5,636 bases of DNA, from assembly GCA_020720705.1 (NCBI GenBank), contig DYOJ01000172.1, positions 1 through 5,636 on the forward strand, given 5' to 3'. Under the pieces are notes generated by a model. It did not search any database. It was not told where the DNA came from and saw only the letters and a program-made list of their open reading frames with translations. Below are positions 1 through 5,636 of this stretch, in pieces. Positions within the stretch are counted from its first letter, which is position 1; the number at the start of each line of letters is the position of its first letter. This DNA comes from Acetofilamentum sp. (GTDB lineage Bacteria > Bacteroidota > Bacteroidia > Bacteroidales > JAADGE01). The translations under genes were made by a program, and so were the position numbers.

Positions 1-39
1 TTAACTAAACGCCATTGAATTGTAATTAAGCAATTTGAG

Positions 40-74
40 TCTAATATCTAAAGTCTATATTCTAAAATCTATCG
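40..74. repeat. Heptanucleotide tandem repeat, five units of TCTAnnn
   Basis: Five consecutive 7-base units begin at 40, 47, 54, 61 and 68: TCTAATA, TCTAAAG, TCTATAT, TCTAAAA, TCTATCG. The first four bases are invariant and the last three vary. The register is exact, with no insertions. The array lies in non-coding AT-rich DNA with no gene nearby in the window. Its function is unknown. It could be an intergenic simple repeat of the kind that expands and contracts by slippage. Confidence 0.7.
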
Positions 75-135
75 GAGTATTGTAATGTAGAAAAGCAATG
101 AATTTTACCGCTATCTGTATATCTTTAAAGAATTT

Positions 136-160
136 GTAACAAATATTTAAAATTTGTTAC
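136..160. repeat. AT-rich perfect inverted repeat, 9-base arms
   Basis: GTAACAAAT (136-144) and ATTTGTTAC (152-160) are exact reverse complements separated by a 7-base spacer. The arms are AT-rich, so a hairpin would be weak. T-rich but interrupted sequence follows. It could be a binding site for a dimeric regulator acting on the small gene at 289, or a weak terminator for a gene left of the window. The sequence does not decide between them. Confidence 0.5.
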
Positions 161-236
161 TATTATTTTATTTGTATAAAGTTAAATATCAATATTTTAC
201 AAAAATATCATATTACGAACTCCTCAATTCTCAATA

Positions 237-263
237 TTTGACAACAATTATTCTTTACTTTGC
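237..263 (+). promoter_or_regulatory. Possible Bacteroidota-type promoter for the small membrane protein
   Basis: TTACTTTGC (255-263) resembles the Bacteroidota -7 element TAnnTTTGC, with one mismatch at the second base. TTTG at 237-240 could serve as the -33 element, but the spacer of about 14 bases is shorter than the usual 19-21 or so. Transcription would begin near 269, about 20 bases before the ATG at 289. That short leader resembles the one before the sigma factor gene. The call is tentative because of the spacer and the mismatch. Confidence 0.35.
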
Positions 264-288
264 GTTTAAAATATAAAAATAATATTGT

Positions 289-411
289 ATGGAAGTTCAA
301 TTTTCGTTTTTCGTTGTCCTTAAATTTTTAACACTCATTCTGTTGTTTGCAGTTGTCGGTTTCTTGATAGTAAATCAATTCCGAAAAAAGAATGATAAAT
401 ATAAAAAATAG
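289..411 (+). CDS. Small single-span membrane protein (40 aa), hypothetical
   Basis: This ATG-initiated ORF encodes 40 residues and ends at TAG (409-411). The product starts MEVQFSFFVV. Residues 7-28 form one long hydrophobic segment rich in F, L and V, interrupted only by Lys12 and Thr15. The last 12 residues are highly polar, with Arg32, Lys33, Lys34, Lys37, Lys39 and Lys40. By the positive-inside rule the C-terminus should be cytoplasmic. There is no cleavage site or lipobox. A possible -7 element lies just upstream, giving a leader of about 20 bases. No Shine-Dalgarno is visible, as for the other genes here. I do not recognise a family, and no function is assigned. A chance ORF cannot be excluded at this length, but the clean membrane-segment-plus-basic-tail architecture and the promoter-like sequence favour a real gene. 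Confidence 0.5.
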   Translation: MEVQFSFFVVLKFLTLILLFAVVGFLIVNQFRKKNDKYKK

Positions 412-660
412 TTTACTTAATTTAAAGTTTTGTATGATTTTTGGAATGTAATTTATATACAAATTTTATTAATATGAATAATTCGGCTTTACGATGTAAA
501 GATTTCAGCAAAGTTTGTGCGTGTAATAGTTTAGCGTGGACGCTAAACGCAAACAGAGTAACAATATCATACACATACATTTACAAAACATAAGAAACAA
601 TAACATGAACTTTGAATATTGAATATTCTTATAACCCTCAAATATCTCAAAGCATTAGAA
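412..660. other. Intergenic region upstream of the PorE-like gene
   Basis: This 249-base AT-rich stretch shows no plausible gene. Its main structural element is the hairpin at 529-548. No convincing TAnnTTTG promoter was found: GAACTTTG (607-614) and AAAGTTTG (510-517) each match only partly and lack a well-spaced TTTG. The promoter of the gene at 661 therefore remains unlocated. Confidence 0.5.
529..548. promoter_or_regulatory. Perfect 8-bp hairpin with TGGA loop
   Basis: GTTTAGCG (529-536) and CGCTAAAC (541-548) are exact reverse complements around the 4-base loop TGGA. No T-run follows on the + strand and none precedes it that would suit the - strand, so it is not a standard intrinsic terminator. 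It stands out as a GC-containing structure in AT-rich DNA, about 110 bases before the PorE-like gene. It could be a 5'-leader structure, a dimeric operator or a copy of a dispersed intergenic palindrome. Confidence 0.6.
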
Positions 661-2820
661 ATGAAGCAAATTTATGTAATTGTTTTGGTACTTTTAGCAA
701 GTATCACACAGATAAAAGCCCAATCGGATTCAGACTTATCCGGGGACGAACTGATTGCAGGCGGAAATTATTTCGCCGCCGTAAAAGCTTTCGAGCAAGA
801 TGTAAAAGCTGAACCGCAAGAGGCTTCGCTTTGGCTGAAACTTGGGTATTGCTATCTCGAACTTCCGGGTGAATACGAAAACGCCATAGAAAAACTTGAA
901 AAAGCAGTTGAACTATCTGCAACCGGAAAAGATAAATTTACGCATTTAGACGCGAGATACACACTTGCCCGTGCCTATCATGCAGCGCACCGTTTTGACG
1001 ATGCCATACGCACTTTCAACGAGCTTGTTGCCGAAGCTGATGTCGTAAAATTCAAAGCTATTGAAGAAATTGAATACGAACTCCAAATTTCTAAAAACGC
1101 CAAAGAATTAATTGATACTAAGGTGAAGATTCGTATCGAACGTGCTCCCGGACAAATTAATTCGGAATCCACCGACCATTCACCTTTCCTTGTCGGCGAT
1201 GTTTTATATTTTACATCCAAACGCAAACCAAAAACCAATGCCGTTAAAGACTACGACGGACAATACAATGAAAAAATCTATTATACAAACGTAAACTCAC
1301 CCGATGCCGTTGAACAAGCCCCGTCGCCAATTTCCACAGACGGAAGCGATGCTGTGTGCTGGGTATCGGACGATGAAAGCCTTTTGATGTACTACCACCA
1401 TGAATCCATTTGGCTTTCCGAACGTACGGACGGTGTTTACTCGGAACCCAAAGTGTTCAAAGCTACAAAATCAAACTACAGAGAGCCGGATGCAGCCATG
1501 AGCCTTGACGGAAATACCGTCATATTTGCCAGCGAACGCCCCGGAGGACTTGGCGGTATAGACCTTTATCAAATCACAAAAGTTGGTGAGGAATGGTCTA
1601 AACCTATAAATCTGGGCGGAAATATCAACACCCCTTATGACGACAACAGCCCGTTTTTGCACGATGACGGCACGCTCTATTTCGCATCCAAAGGACACAA
1701 CACCATGGGCGAATACGATATTTTTTATGCCGCACCCGAAGGCAGCGGTTTTGCAAAAGCAGTCAATCTTGGGTTTCCGACTAATTCGGTTTCTAACGAC
1801 CTGCATTATTTCTTATCAAAAGATAAATCAAAAGCCTATTATACCTCATACCGAGCAGGTTGTACGGGTTATTCTGACATTTTTCTCATCAATTATGCCG
1901 ATTCTTCAGCGAAATATCTTGTAGTTGAGGCAGATATTAACACCGCAGGCGCATCGCCCGAAAATGTAGATTTGAAAATAATAAATATCACCGATAAAAA
2001 ATCCGGCTTTGAAGGAAATTTGAACGCCGCAAGCAAAATGGAACTCGGTGTAGAGCGAGGAAAAGAATATTATGCCGAAGTAAAAACCCCCGGATATTTT
2101 CCCGAAGCATTTACGTTCACCGCTCCTACGGACACAACCCGAAAACGCGAACTTCACAGCCGAAATCTTACACCTGTTAAATATGAAAATGTCACAAAAA
2201 ATTACAAAATTAAATTTGACAAAAAAAGTGAAGACCTTACGGAAAACACAAAACTTTTCCTGAATACAGTAACAGATTTTCATAAAGAAAATCCTGATTT
2301 TGTGATAGATATAACAGTTGCAAGTGAAGGTAAAGACAAAACCAACAAGCAACGCTCGGAAACAGTCGTAAATTATTTGAAAGAAAAAGGTGTCCCGAAA
2401 GAAAAAATCAGCGTAAACCTCATTAATTATCCCGGCAGCGAAGGCGATGCCCTCCTGACAATCATGGACGAAGGAACACGCGAAAAAGCTTACATTGCCG
2501 ATATTGATGAAACAGGCACCGAAACGACCACGAAAACCACTGACAGTACAAAAACCGTACCCGACCCCGGAATGAAACTCACTAAGGGCGAGTATGTTAT
2601 ACAAGTTTTAGCGTCAAAACGTGAAATTTCAAAAAGTGACAAGTTTTTCAAAAATTGTGCTTGCGATGTAACTATCGTCAAAGGCAAAGACGGTATAAAC
2701 AGATACATGTTCGGCAATTACAAATATCAGGCTGATGCCGAAGAAAATTTAAAAATCATCAAGCGAAAAGGCTACTTAGATGCGTTTATTCGCCCTTCGG
2801 ATTGGTACACGGAACATTAA
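661..2820 (+). CDS. PorE-like envelope protein: TPR, PD40 beta-propeller, OmpA-like and SPOR domains
   Basis: This 719-residue protein is probably exported and anchored to peptidoglycan. Residues 1-20 form a Sec signal peptide (hydrophobic core VIVLVLLA, likely cleavage after Ala20 in IKA-Q). No lipobox Cys is present, so it is not a lipoprotein. Order of domains: TPR-like helices about 27-130; PD40/WD40-like propeller about 170-412, with the typical SLDGNTVIFASERPGG, DLYQI, NLGG.INTPYDD and GTLYFASKGH..MGEYDIF motifs at about 280-357; a beta-rich, carboxypeptidase-regulatory-like segment about 419-495; a degenerate OmpA-like segment about 515-603; a linker rich in Thr; and a SPOR-like domain about 642-712 (YVIQVLAS near its start, YMFGNYKY in the middle). 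The first four modules match the plan of PorE of the type IX secretion system, but Bacteroidota carry many paralogues, so no symbol is given. The ATG at 661 is preferred over the in-frame TTG at 619 because it puts the signal peptide at the N-terminus. Confidence 0.8.
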   Translation: MKQIYVIVLVLLASITQIKAQSDSDLSGDELIAGGNYFAAVKAFEQDVKAEPQEASLWLKLGYCYLELPGEYENAIEKLEKAVELSATGKDKFTHLDARYTLARAYHAAHRFDDAIRTFNELVAEADVVKFKAIEEIEYELQISKNAKELIDTKVKIRIERAPGQINSESTDHSPFLVGDVLYFTSKRKPKTNAVKDYDGQYNEKIYYTNVNSPDAVEQAPSPISTDGSDAVCWVSDDESLLMYYHHESIWLSERTDGVYSEPKVFKATKSNYREPDAAMSLDGNTVIFASERPGGLGGIDLYQITKVGEEWSKPINLGGNINTPYDDNSPFLHDDGTLYFASKGHNTMGEYDIFYAAPEGSGFAKAVNLGFPTNSVSNDLHYFLSKDKSKAYYTSYRAGCTGYSDIFLINYADSSAKYLVVEADINTAGASPENVDLKIINITDKKSGFEGNLNAASKMELGVERGKEYYAEVKTPGYFPEAFTFTAPTDTTRKRELHSRNLTPVKYENVTKNYKIKFDKKSEDLTENTKLFLNTVTDFHKENPDFVIDITVASEGKDKTNKQRSETVVNYLKEKGVPKEKISVNLINYPGSEGDALLTIMDEGTREKAYIADIDETGTETTTKTTDSTKTVPDPGMKLTKGEYVIQVLASKREISKSDKFFKNCACDVTIVKGKDGINRYMFGNYKYQADAEENLKIIKRKGYLDAFIRPSDWYTEH

Positions 2821-2841
2821 TTTCATTAAACATCAATTTTT

Positions 2842-2875
2842 TTTGTAAGTTTCTGTTAAAATATCATAAATTTGC
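2842..2875 (+). promoter_or_regulatory. Bacteroidota-type promoter for the sigma/anti-sigma pair
   Basis: TTTG at 2842-2845 (the end of a T-run) fits the -33 element, and TAAATTTGC at 2867-2875 is an exact match to the -7 consensus TAnnTTTG plus C. The spacer is 21 bases, within the usual range. Transcription would start at about 2880, leaving a leader of only about 15 bases before the TTG start at 2896. No terminator is visible between the upstream gene's stop at 2820 and this site, so some read-through from the PorE-like gene is possible. Confidence 0.7.
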
Positions 2876-2895
2876 GGGAATCCAATTGAAATCAC

Positions 2896-3519
2896 TTGAA
2901 GAAGGCTTCGGATATAAACAAGCTCACCGATGAGCAACTCATAGAATACTATCAGAGTAACTACGACACAAATGCGCTGGGCGTGCTGTACAAGCGGCAC
3001 ACCCGTTTTGTGTATTATGTCTCCATGAAATATCTCAAAGACCCCGAACGCTCCGAAGATATGGTGATGCAGGTTTTTGAAAAATTATTTAAAGAACTGA
3101 AATCTCAAAACCTTATAAAATTTCAGGCTTGGTTGCATACCGTTACCCGAAATGAATGTTTGATGTTGTTACGCTCCGAACAATCACAACTCAAAAAACA
3201 ACAAGAATTTAAAAAAGATGAAGAATCTGATATGGAAATTTCAGACGAATTGCATCTTACAGAAAAGAAGATTTTGGACAAACGTCTGGATATGTTGCAA
3301 GAAGCCGTAAAATCACTAAAGCCCGAGCAAAAACAATGTGTTGAACTGTTTTACATTCAAGAAAAATCTTATGTCGAAATTGCCGAACATACAGGATTTG
3401 ATATTAAACAAGTAAAAAGTTTTATACAAAACGGGAAGCGTAATTTACGAATATTCTTAGACCGCTCCGGAGTTCCTGTCATTATTTTAATTTCAATTTT
3501 CGGAGATAAATTGTATTAA
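2896..3519 (+). CDS. ECF-like sigma-70 family RNA polymerase sigma factor, TTG start
   Basis: This 207-residue protein should direct RNA polymerase to a specific promoter set. Region 2 spans about residues 26-93: a YKRH segment, then Y-L-K-D-P-E-R-S-E-D-M, which corresponds to the usual D..DAED.., then FQAWLHTVTRN, the W-L..-I-A-R-N signature. A charged linker covers about 94-130. Region 4 spans about 132-188, with LKPEQKQCVELFY, then a helix-turn-helix containing YVEIAEHTG and VKSFIQNGKRNL. The start must be TTG: the frame has a TGA stop at 2887-2889, and the first in-frame ATG (residue 44) would remove part of region 2. Residues 191-207 form an unusual hydrophobic tail (VPVIILISIFG). The anti-sigma gene begins 4 bases after the stop, so the two are probably co-transcribed and translationally coupled. 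The target regulon is unknown. Confidence 0.85.
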   Translation: MKKASDINKLTDEQLIEYYQSNYDTNALGVLYKRHTRFVYYVSMKYLKDPERSEDMVMQVFEKLFKELKSQNLIKFQAWLHTVTRNECLMLLRSEQSQLKKQQEFKKDEESDMEISDELHLTEKKILDKRLDMLQEAVKSLKPEQKQCVELFYIQEKSYVEIAEHTGFDIKQVKSFIQNGKRNLRIFLDRSGVPVIILISIFGDKLY

Positions 3520-3523
3520 CACC

Positions 3524-4738
3524 ATGAAACACACATTTCAACATATATTCTCACAAACCGAATGTATCTCACCGCATACTGCAGAGGAATACGTGCACGG
3601 AAGATTATCGGCAAAAGACACCCGCATAGTCGAATTACACATTGCGGATTGCAATATCTGCTCGGACTTGATTGAAGGAATTGAAGAAACTTCAAAACAA
3701 AATATTGATATTCAACAAGTTATAGGAATAATAGATTCAAAAATTGATGCACGTATTAAACGAGAAACTCTCAATATTGTTCCGCCTGAATCCCGTGTAA
3801 AACCTACCGGCAGAATTGTATCAATGCGTATTAAACGAAGTTTCTCAATAGCTGCAACTCTTTTACTGTTAGCAACGCTGGGTATTCTTATTCGATATTA
3901 TGCAACAGACTCGCTCATAGAAAGTTCTGCGATGCTTGATAAAGCAGAATCTTCAAAATCAGCACTTTATGATTCTGTTTCTGAAACACAAATATCTGAT
4001 AATGAAGAAATTGAAAGTTTGACCGAAAAAAGTTATGACGATACAAAACTTGCAACAGTGGCTCCGGTATTAAATACCCCTGAAACACACGCATCAGACC
4101 GCTCAGAAAAACCGATGTTTGAGAAAGAATCGGATATAATTTCTGATATTTCAACAACAGACGTAAGCAAAACAGAAGCCATTATCAATGAAAACAAATC
4201 AGCTACGTCTTCTAACAATTTACTAACGGCATCAAACCCGACAAACGGAACAAGTACGGGCACAACAGTCAATGAGGATGAATCTAAAACTGCAGAAGCC
4301 GGAATTGAGGCGGACGATGAAGTTGAACAATCATCATTTTTCGGTGTAACACGTTCACTCACAACAGATAAAGATAAGCGAGATGCTAAATCGAATTTAA
4401 AGAAAATCGGAAAAGATCGTTTCGAAAATCAAAAATACGATGAAGCCGCAGATGCTTTTGAAGCAGTTGTTGAAGGCGGTGAAAAAACCGACCAAGAAGC
4501 CTTGTTTTATTCTGCTCGAAGCTTATATGAGAAAAAAGATTACGATACGGCACTGATTCGATTTGACGAACTTATTGCAAAAAAAGGAAACTACGCACTC
4601 GAATCCAAATGGTATAAAGCTCAAACGCTCATAAAGTTAAATCAAATTTCCGAAGCAAAAGCAATTCTGGAAGACATCCGAAAATCCGAAAATGAATTTA
4701 CACAAAAAGCAAATCAACTTTTGGAAAGCTTAAAGTAA
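3524..4738 (+). CDS. Membrane-spanning zinc-finger anti-sigma factor with C-terminal TPR domain
   Basis: This 404-residue protein is the probable antagonist of the sigma factor encoded 4 bases upstream. Residues 14-46 carry a zinc-finger anti-sigma motif: Cys14, then His39-x3-Cys43-x2-Cys46, with the typical GRLS and ELHIADC spacing. Residues about 106-126 (SIAATLLLLATLGILI) form the single membrane span, preceded by basic residues RIKR, so the N-terminus is cytoplasmic. Residues about 127-289 are a long, low-complexity linker rich in S, T, E, D and N. Residues about 290-402 contain roughly three TPR-like helical pairs (FENQKYDEAADAFEAVV; LYEKKDYDTALIRFDELI; LNQISEAKAILEDI). The TPRs would lie outside the inner membrane and could receive a protein signal. 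The zinc finger and the membrane span are clear; the sensing role is inferred. Another reading is a structural TPR protein with a relict finger, but the pairing with a sigma gene argues against it. Confidence 0.8.
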   Translation: MKHTFQHIFSQTECISPHTAEEYVHGRLSAKDTRIVELHIADCNICSDLIEGIEETSKQNIDIQQVIGIIDSKIDARIKRETLNIVPPESRVKPTGRIVSMRIKRSFSIAATLLLLATLGILIRYYATDSLIESSAMLDKAESSKSALYDSVSETQISDNEEIESLTEKSYDDTKLATVAPVLNTPETHASDRSEKPMFEKESDIISDISTTDVSKTEAIINENKSATSSNNLLTASNPTNGTSTGTTVNEDESKTAEAGIEADDEVEQSSFFGVTRSLTTDKDKRDAKSNLKKIGKDRFENQKYDEAADAFEAVVEGGEKTDQEALFYSARSLYEKKDYDTALIRFDELIAKKGNYALESKWYKAQTLIKLNQISEAKAILEDIRKSENEFTQKANQLLESLK

Positions 4739-4776
4739 TATTTATTTTTTGCCGGACTATGTTTGAACCTCCTTTG

Positions 4777-4800
4777 AAAAACCGCTTGCGGTTTTTTTTT
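4777..4800 (+). terminator. Rho-independent terminator after the anti-sigma gene
   Basis: AAAAACCG (4777-4784) pairs with CGGTTTTT (4789-4796) around the loop CTTG, and a run of nine T residues (4792-4800) follows. It lies 39 bases after the anti-sigma stop codon and should end the sigma/anti-sigma transcript. This is the clearest terminator in the window. Confidence 0.88.
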
Positions 4801-4867
4801 AGTTTTCATCAAAAATCCTCACAAAATCGGATATCGAAGAATTGTTTGGTAAAAGTGATAATTTGAT

Positions 4868-4881
4868 AATGTGTTGATTTG
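4868..4881. repeat. Left copy of 14-base inverted repeat flanking the DUF218 gene
   Basis: AATGTGTTGATTTG here is the exact reverse complement of CAAATCAACACATT at 5622-5635. Allowing one inserted base, the match extends to 4868-4887 against 5617-5635. The site lies between the terminator at 4800 and the gene start at 4982. The pair could be two oppositely oriented copies of a dispersed AT-rich intergenic repeat. Confidence 0.65.
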
Positions 4882-4981
4882 CAAAATTGATGTAAATTAT
4901 TTATATTCAAGTAGTTATATAAATTCAATTCGTGATTTTGATGTCTAATATTTGTTTTTTTGTGAAACGATATTTTCAGTC

Positions 4982-5596
4982 ATGTTAAAAATGAAACGAT
5001 TCAAATTTAAAAGAAAATTTGTAAAGATTTCAATTTTCGCAGTTAGCATATTTTTTCTTTCGATGACCGTAAACGCACTCAGAATTTATGAGTATTCAGA
5101 AAGTTATTTTGACGTTTATTCTGAAGTCGGAATTGTGTTAGGTGCCGGAACTCATAACGGAAAATTATCGCCGGTTTTTACGGAAAGGGTCAATCATTCG
5201 ATTTTTTTATTCAAATCCGGAAAAATTTCAAACATTATATTCACCGGAGGTTTCGGAAAAGGCGAAAAAATTTCGGATAGTCGAGCAGCAGCAAATTATG
5301 CGCACGAACAAGGTGTTCCGCTGAGTTCAATTTTTATTGAAGAAAACTCAACAATAACGTTCAAAAACCTTGAATCCGGAAAAAAAATCATGGACGAAAA
5401 CGGGTTTAAGACAGCTTTAATCATTTCTGACCCAATACACATGAAACGAGCAATCCTGATGTGTAACAAATTAGAAATCAAATGCTTTCCTTCTCCGACT
5501 CAAACCTCAATGTACAGAACAACGCAAAGCAAATTGAAATTCCTGATATACGAATCGTTTTTTTTCAGCATCGATTTGTTTCGCTTTCATTTTTAA
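4982..5596 (+). CDS. SanA/YdcF-type DUF218 membrane protein
   Basis: This 204-residue protein has a basic N-terminus, one membrane anchor (about residues 16-32) and an extracytoplasmic DUF218 domain. Family features visible: the opening strand VGIVLGAG (49-56), followed by Arg69 in the PVFTERV segment; the FTGG turn (87-90); an Asp/Arg pair SDSRAAANYA (98-107); the acidic loop with Glu120, Glu121, Ser123, Thr124, Thr126 and Asn129; and DPIHMKRA with Asp150, His153 and Arg156. The C-terminal LKFLIYESFFFSIDLF segment resembles the ending of SanA-like members. SanA and ElyC relatives affect envelope integrity and peptidoglycan or lipid-carrier steps; the exact reaction is not settled for this family. 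ATG 4982 was chosen; ATG 4991 is equally possible, and a TTG at 4952 would add ten residues ahead of the basic N-terminus. No clear promoter was found. It is transcriptionally separated from the anti-sigma gene by the terminator. Confidence 0.78.
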   Translation: MLKMKRFKFKRKFVKISIFAVSIFFLSMTVNALRIYEYSESYFDVYSEVGIVLGAGTHNGKLSPVFTERVNHSIFLFKSGKISNIIFTGGFGKGEKISDSRAAANYAHEQGVPLSSIFIEENSTITFKNLESGKKIMDENGFKTALIISDPIHMKRAILMCNKLEIKCFPSPTQTSMYRTTQSKLKFLIYESFFFSIDLFRFHF

Positions 5597-5621
5597 CGAA
5601 TTTAAACAATTATCTCATTTT

Positions 5622-5635
5622 CAAATCAACACATT
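5622..5635. repeat. Right copy of 14-base inverted repeat flanking the DUF218 gene
   Basis: CAAATCAACACATT is the exact reverse complement of 4868-4881. It begins 26 bases after the DUF218 stop codon and almost touches the window edge, so a longer repeat may continue beyond it. No hairpin followed by a T-run is visible between 5597 and 5636, so no terminator can be assigned to the DUF218 gene. Confidence 0.65.
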
Positions 5636-5636
5636 T

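Noticed and set aside
1..15. Reverse-strand reading of the left edge as the end of a gene
   Set aside because: It gives only a few codons before a stop and no identifiable product; a neighbouring gene cannot be supported from the window.
619..660. Upstream TTG start adding 14 residues to the PorE-like protein
   Set aside because: It would bury the signal peptide behind extra residues; the ATG at 661 gives a standard signal peptide at once.
1906..2604. 232-residue open frame on the - strand, rich in Phe, Cys and Ile
   Set aside because: It lies wholly antisense to the PorE-like gene, has no recognisable domain, and its composition is what a reverse reading of Lys/Glu-rich codons gives.
2813..2845. 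Terminator after the PorE-like gene (TTAAT/ATTAA stem and T-run)
   Set aside because: The stem has only five A-T pairs and is separated from the T-run; that T-run is better explained as part of the -33 element.
4033..4362. 109-residue open frame on the - strand, rich in Ser and Val
   Set aside because: It is antisense to the low-complexity linker of the anti-sigma gene and reflects that linker's biased codons.
4874..4881. TTGATTTG as a -7 element for the DUF218 gene
   Set aside because: The second base mismatches, the nearest upstream TTTG (4845-4848) is about 25 bases away, and the site lies inside the inverted repeat, so the match may be coincidental.
4952..4981. TTG start adding ten residues to the DUF218 protein
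   Set aside because: The extra residues precede the basic N-terminus and anchor without adding a family feature; ATG at 4982 or 4991 is more likely.

Overview
The window reads as chromosomal DNA from a member of the Bacteroidota. Three things support this. The intergenic DNA is AT-rich and no gene has a Shine-Dalgarno sequence. One clear promoter (2842-2875) has the Bacteroidota-type -33 TTTG and -7 TAnnTTTG elements. The gene content also fits: a TPR / PD40 beta-propeller / OmpA-like envelope protein and a sigma factor paired with a zinc-finger anti-sigma. Genus and species cannot be read from this sequence.

Layout. Positions 1-660 are mostly non-coding. They hold a five-unit heptanucleotide tandem repeat (40-74), an AT-rich perfect palindrome (136-160), a possible promoter (about 237-263), a short ORF for a 40-residue single-span membrane protein (289-411) and a compact hairpin (529-548). 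Positions 661-2820 encode a large secreted protein resembling PorE, the type IX secretion / peptidoglycan-anchoring protein, but with an added C-terminal SPOR domain. A 75-base gap carries the promoter for a two-gene unit: an ECF-like sigma factor starting with TTG (2896-3519) and, 4 bases later, a membrane-spanning zinc-finger anti-sigma factor with extracytoplasmic TPRs (3524-4738). A strong rho-independent terminator (4777-4800) closes it. A SanA/YdcF-type DUF218 membrane protein follows (4982-5596), flanked by a 14-base inverted repeat (4868-4881 and 5622-5635).

How the genes may work together (inference). All four larger products concern the cell envelope or its regulation. The anti-sigma factor spans the inner membrane, with its zinc finger in the cytoplasm to hold the sigma factor and its TPR domain outside to sense a partner. 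The neighbouring TPR/propeller/SPOR protein would lie in the same compartment and contact peptidoglycan. This suggests an envelope-status or secretion-status circuit. No single gene family here is new; the combination and domain arrangement are the points of interest. All genes are on the + strand. No tRNA, rRNA, CRISPR array or transposase was found.
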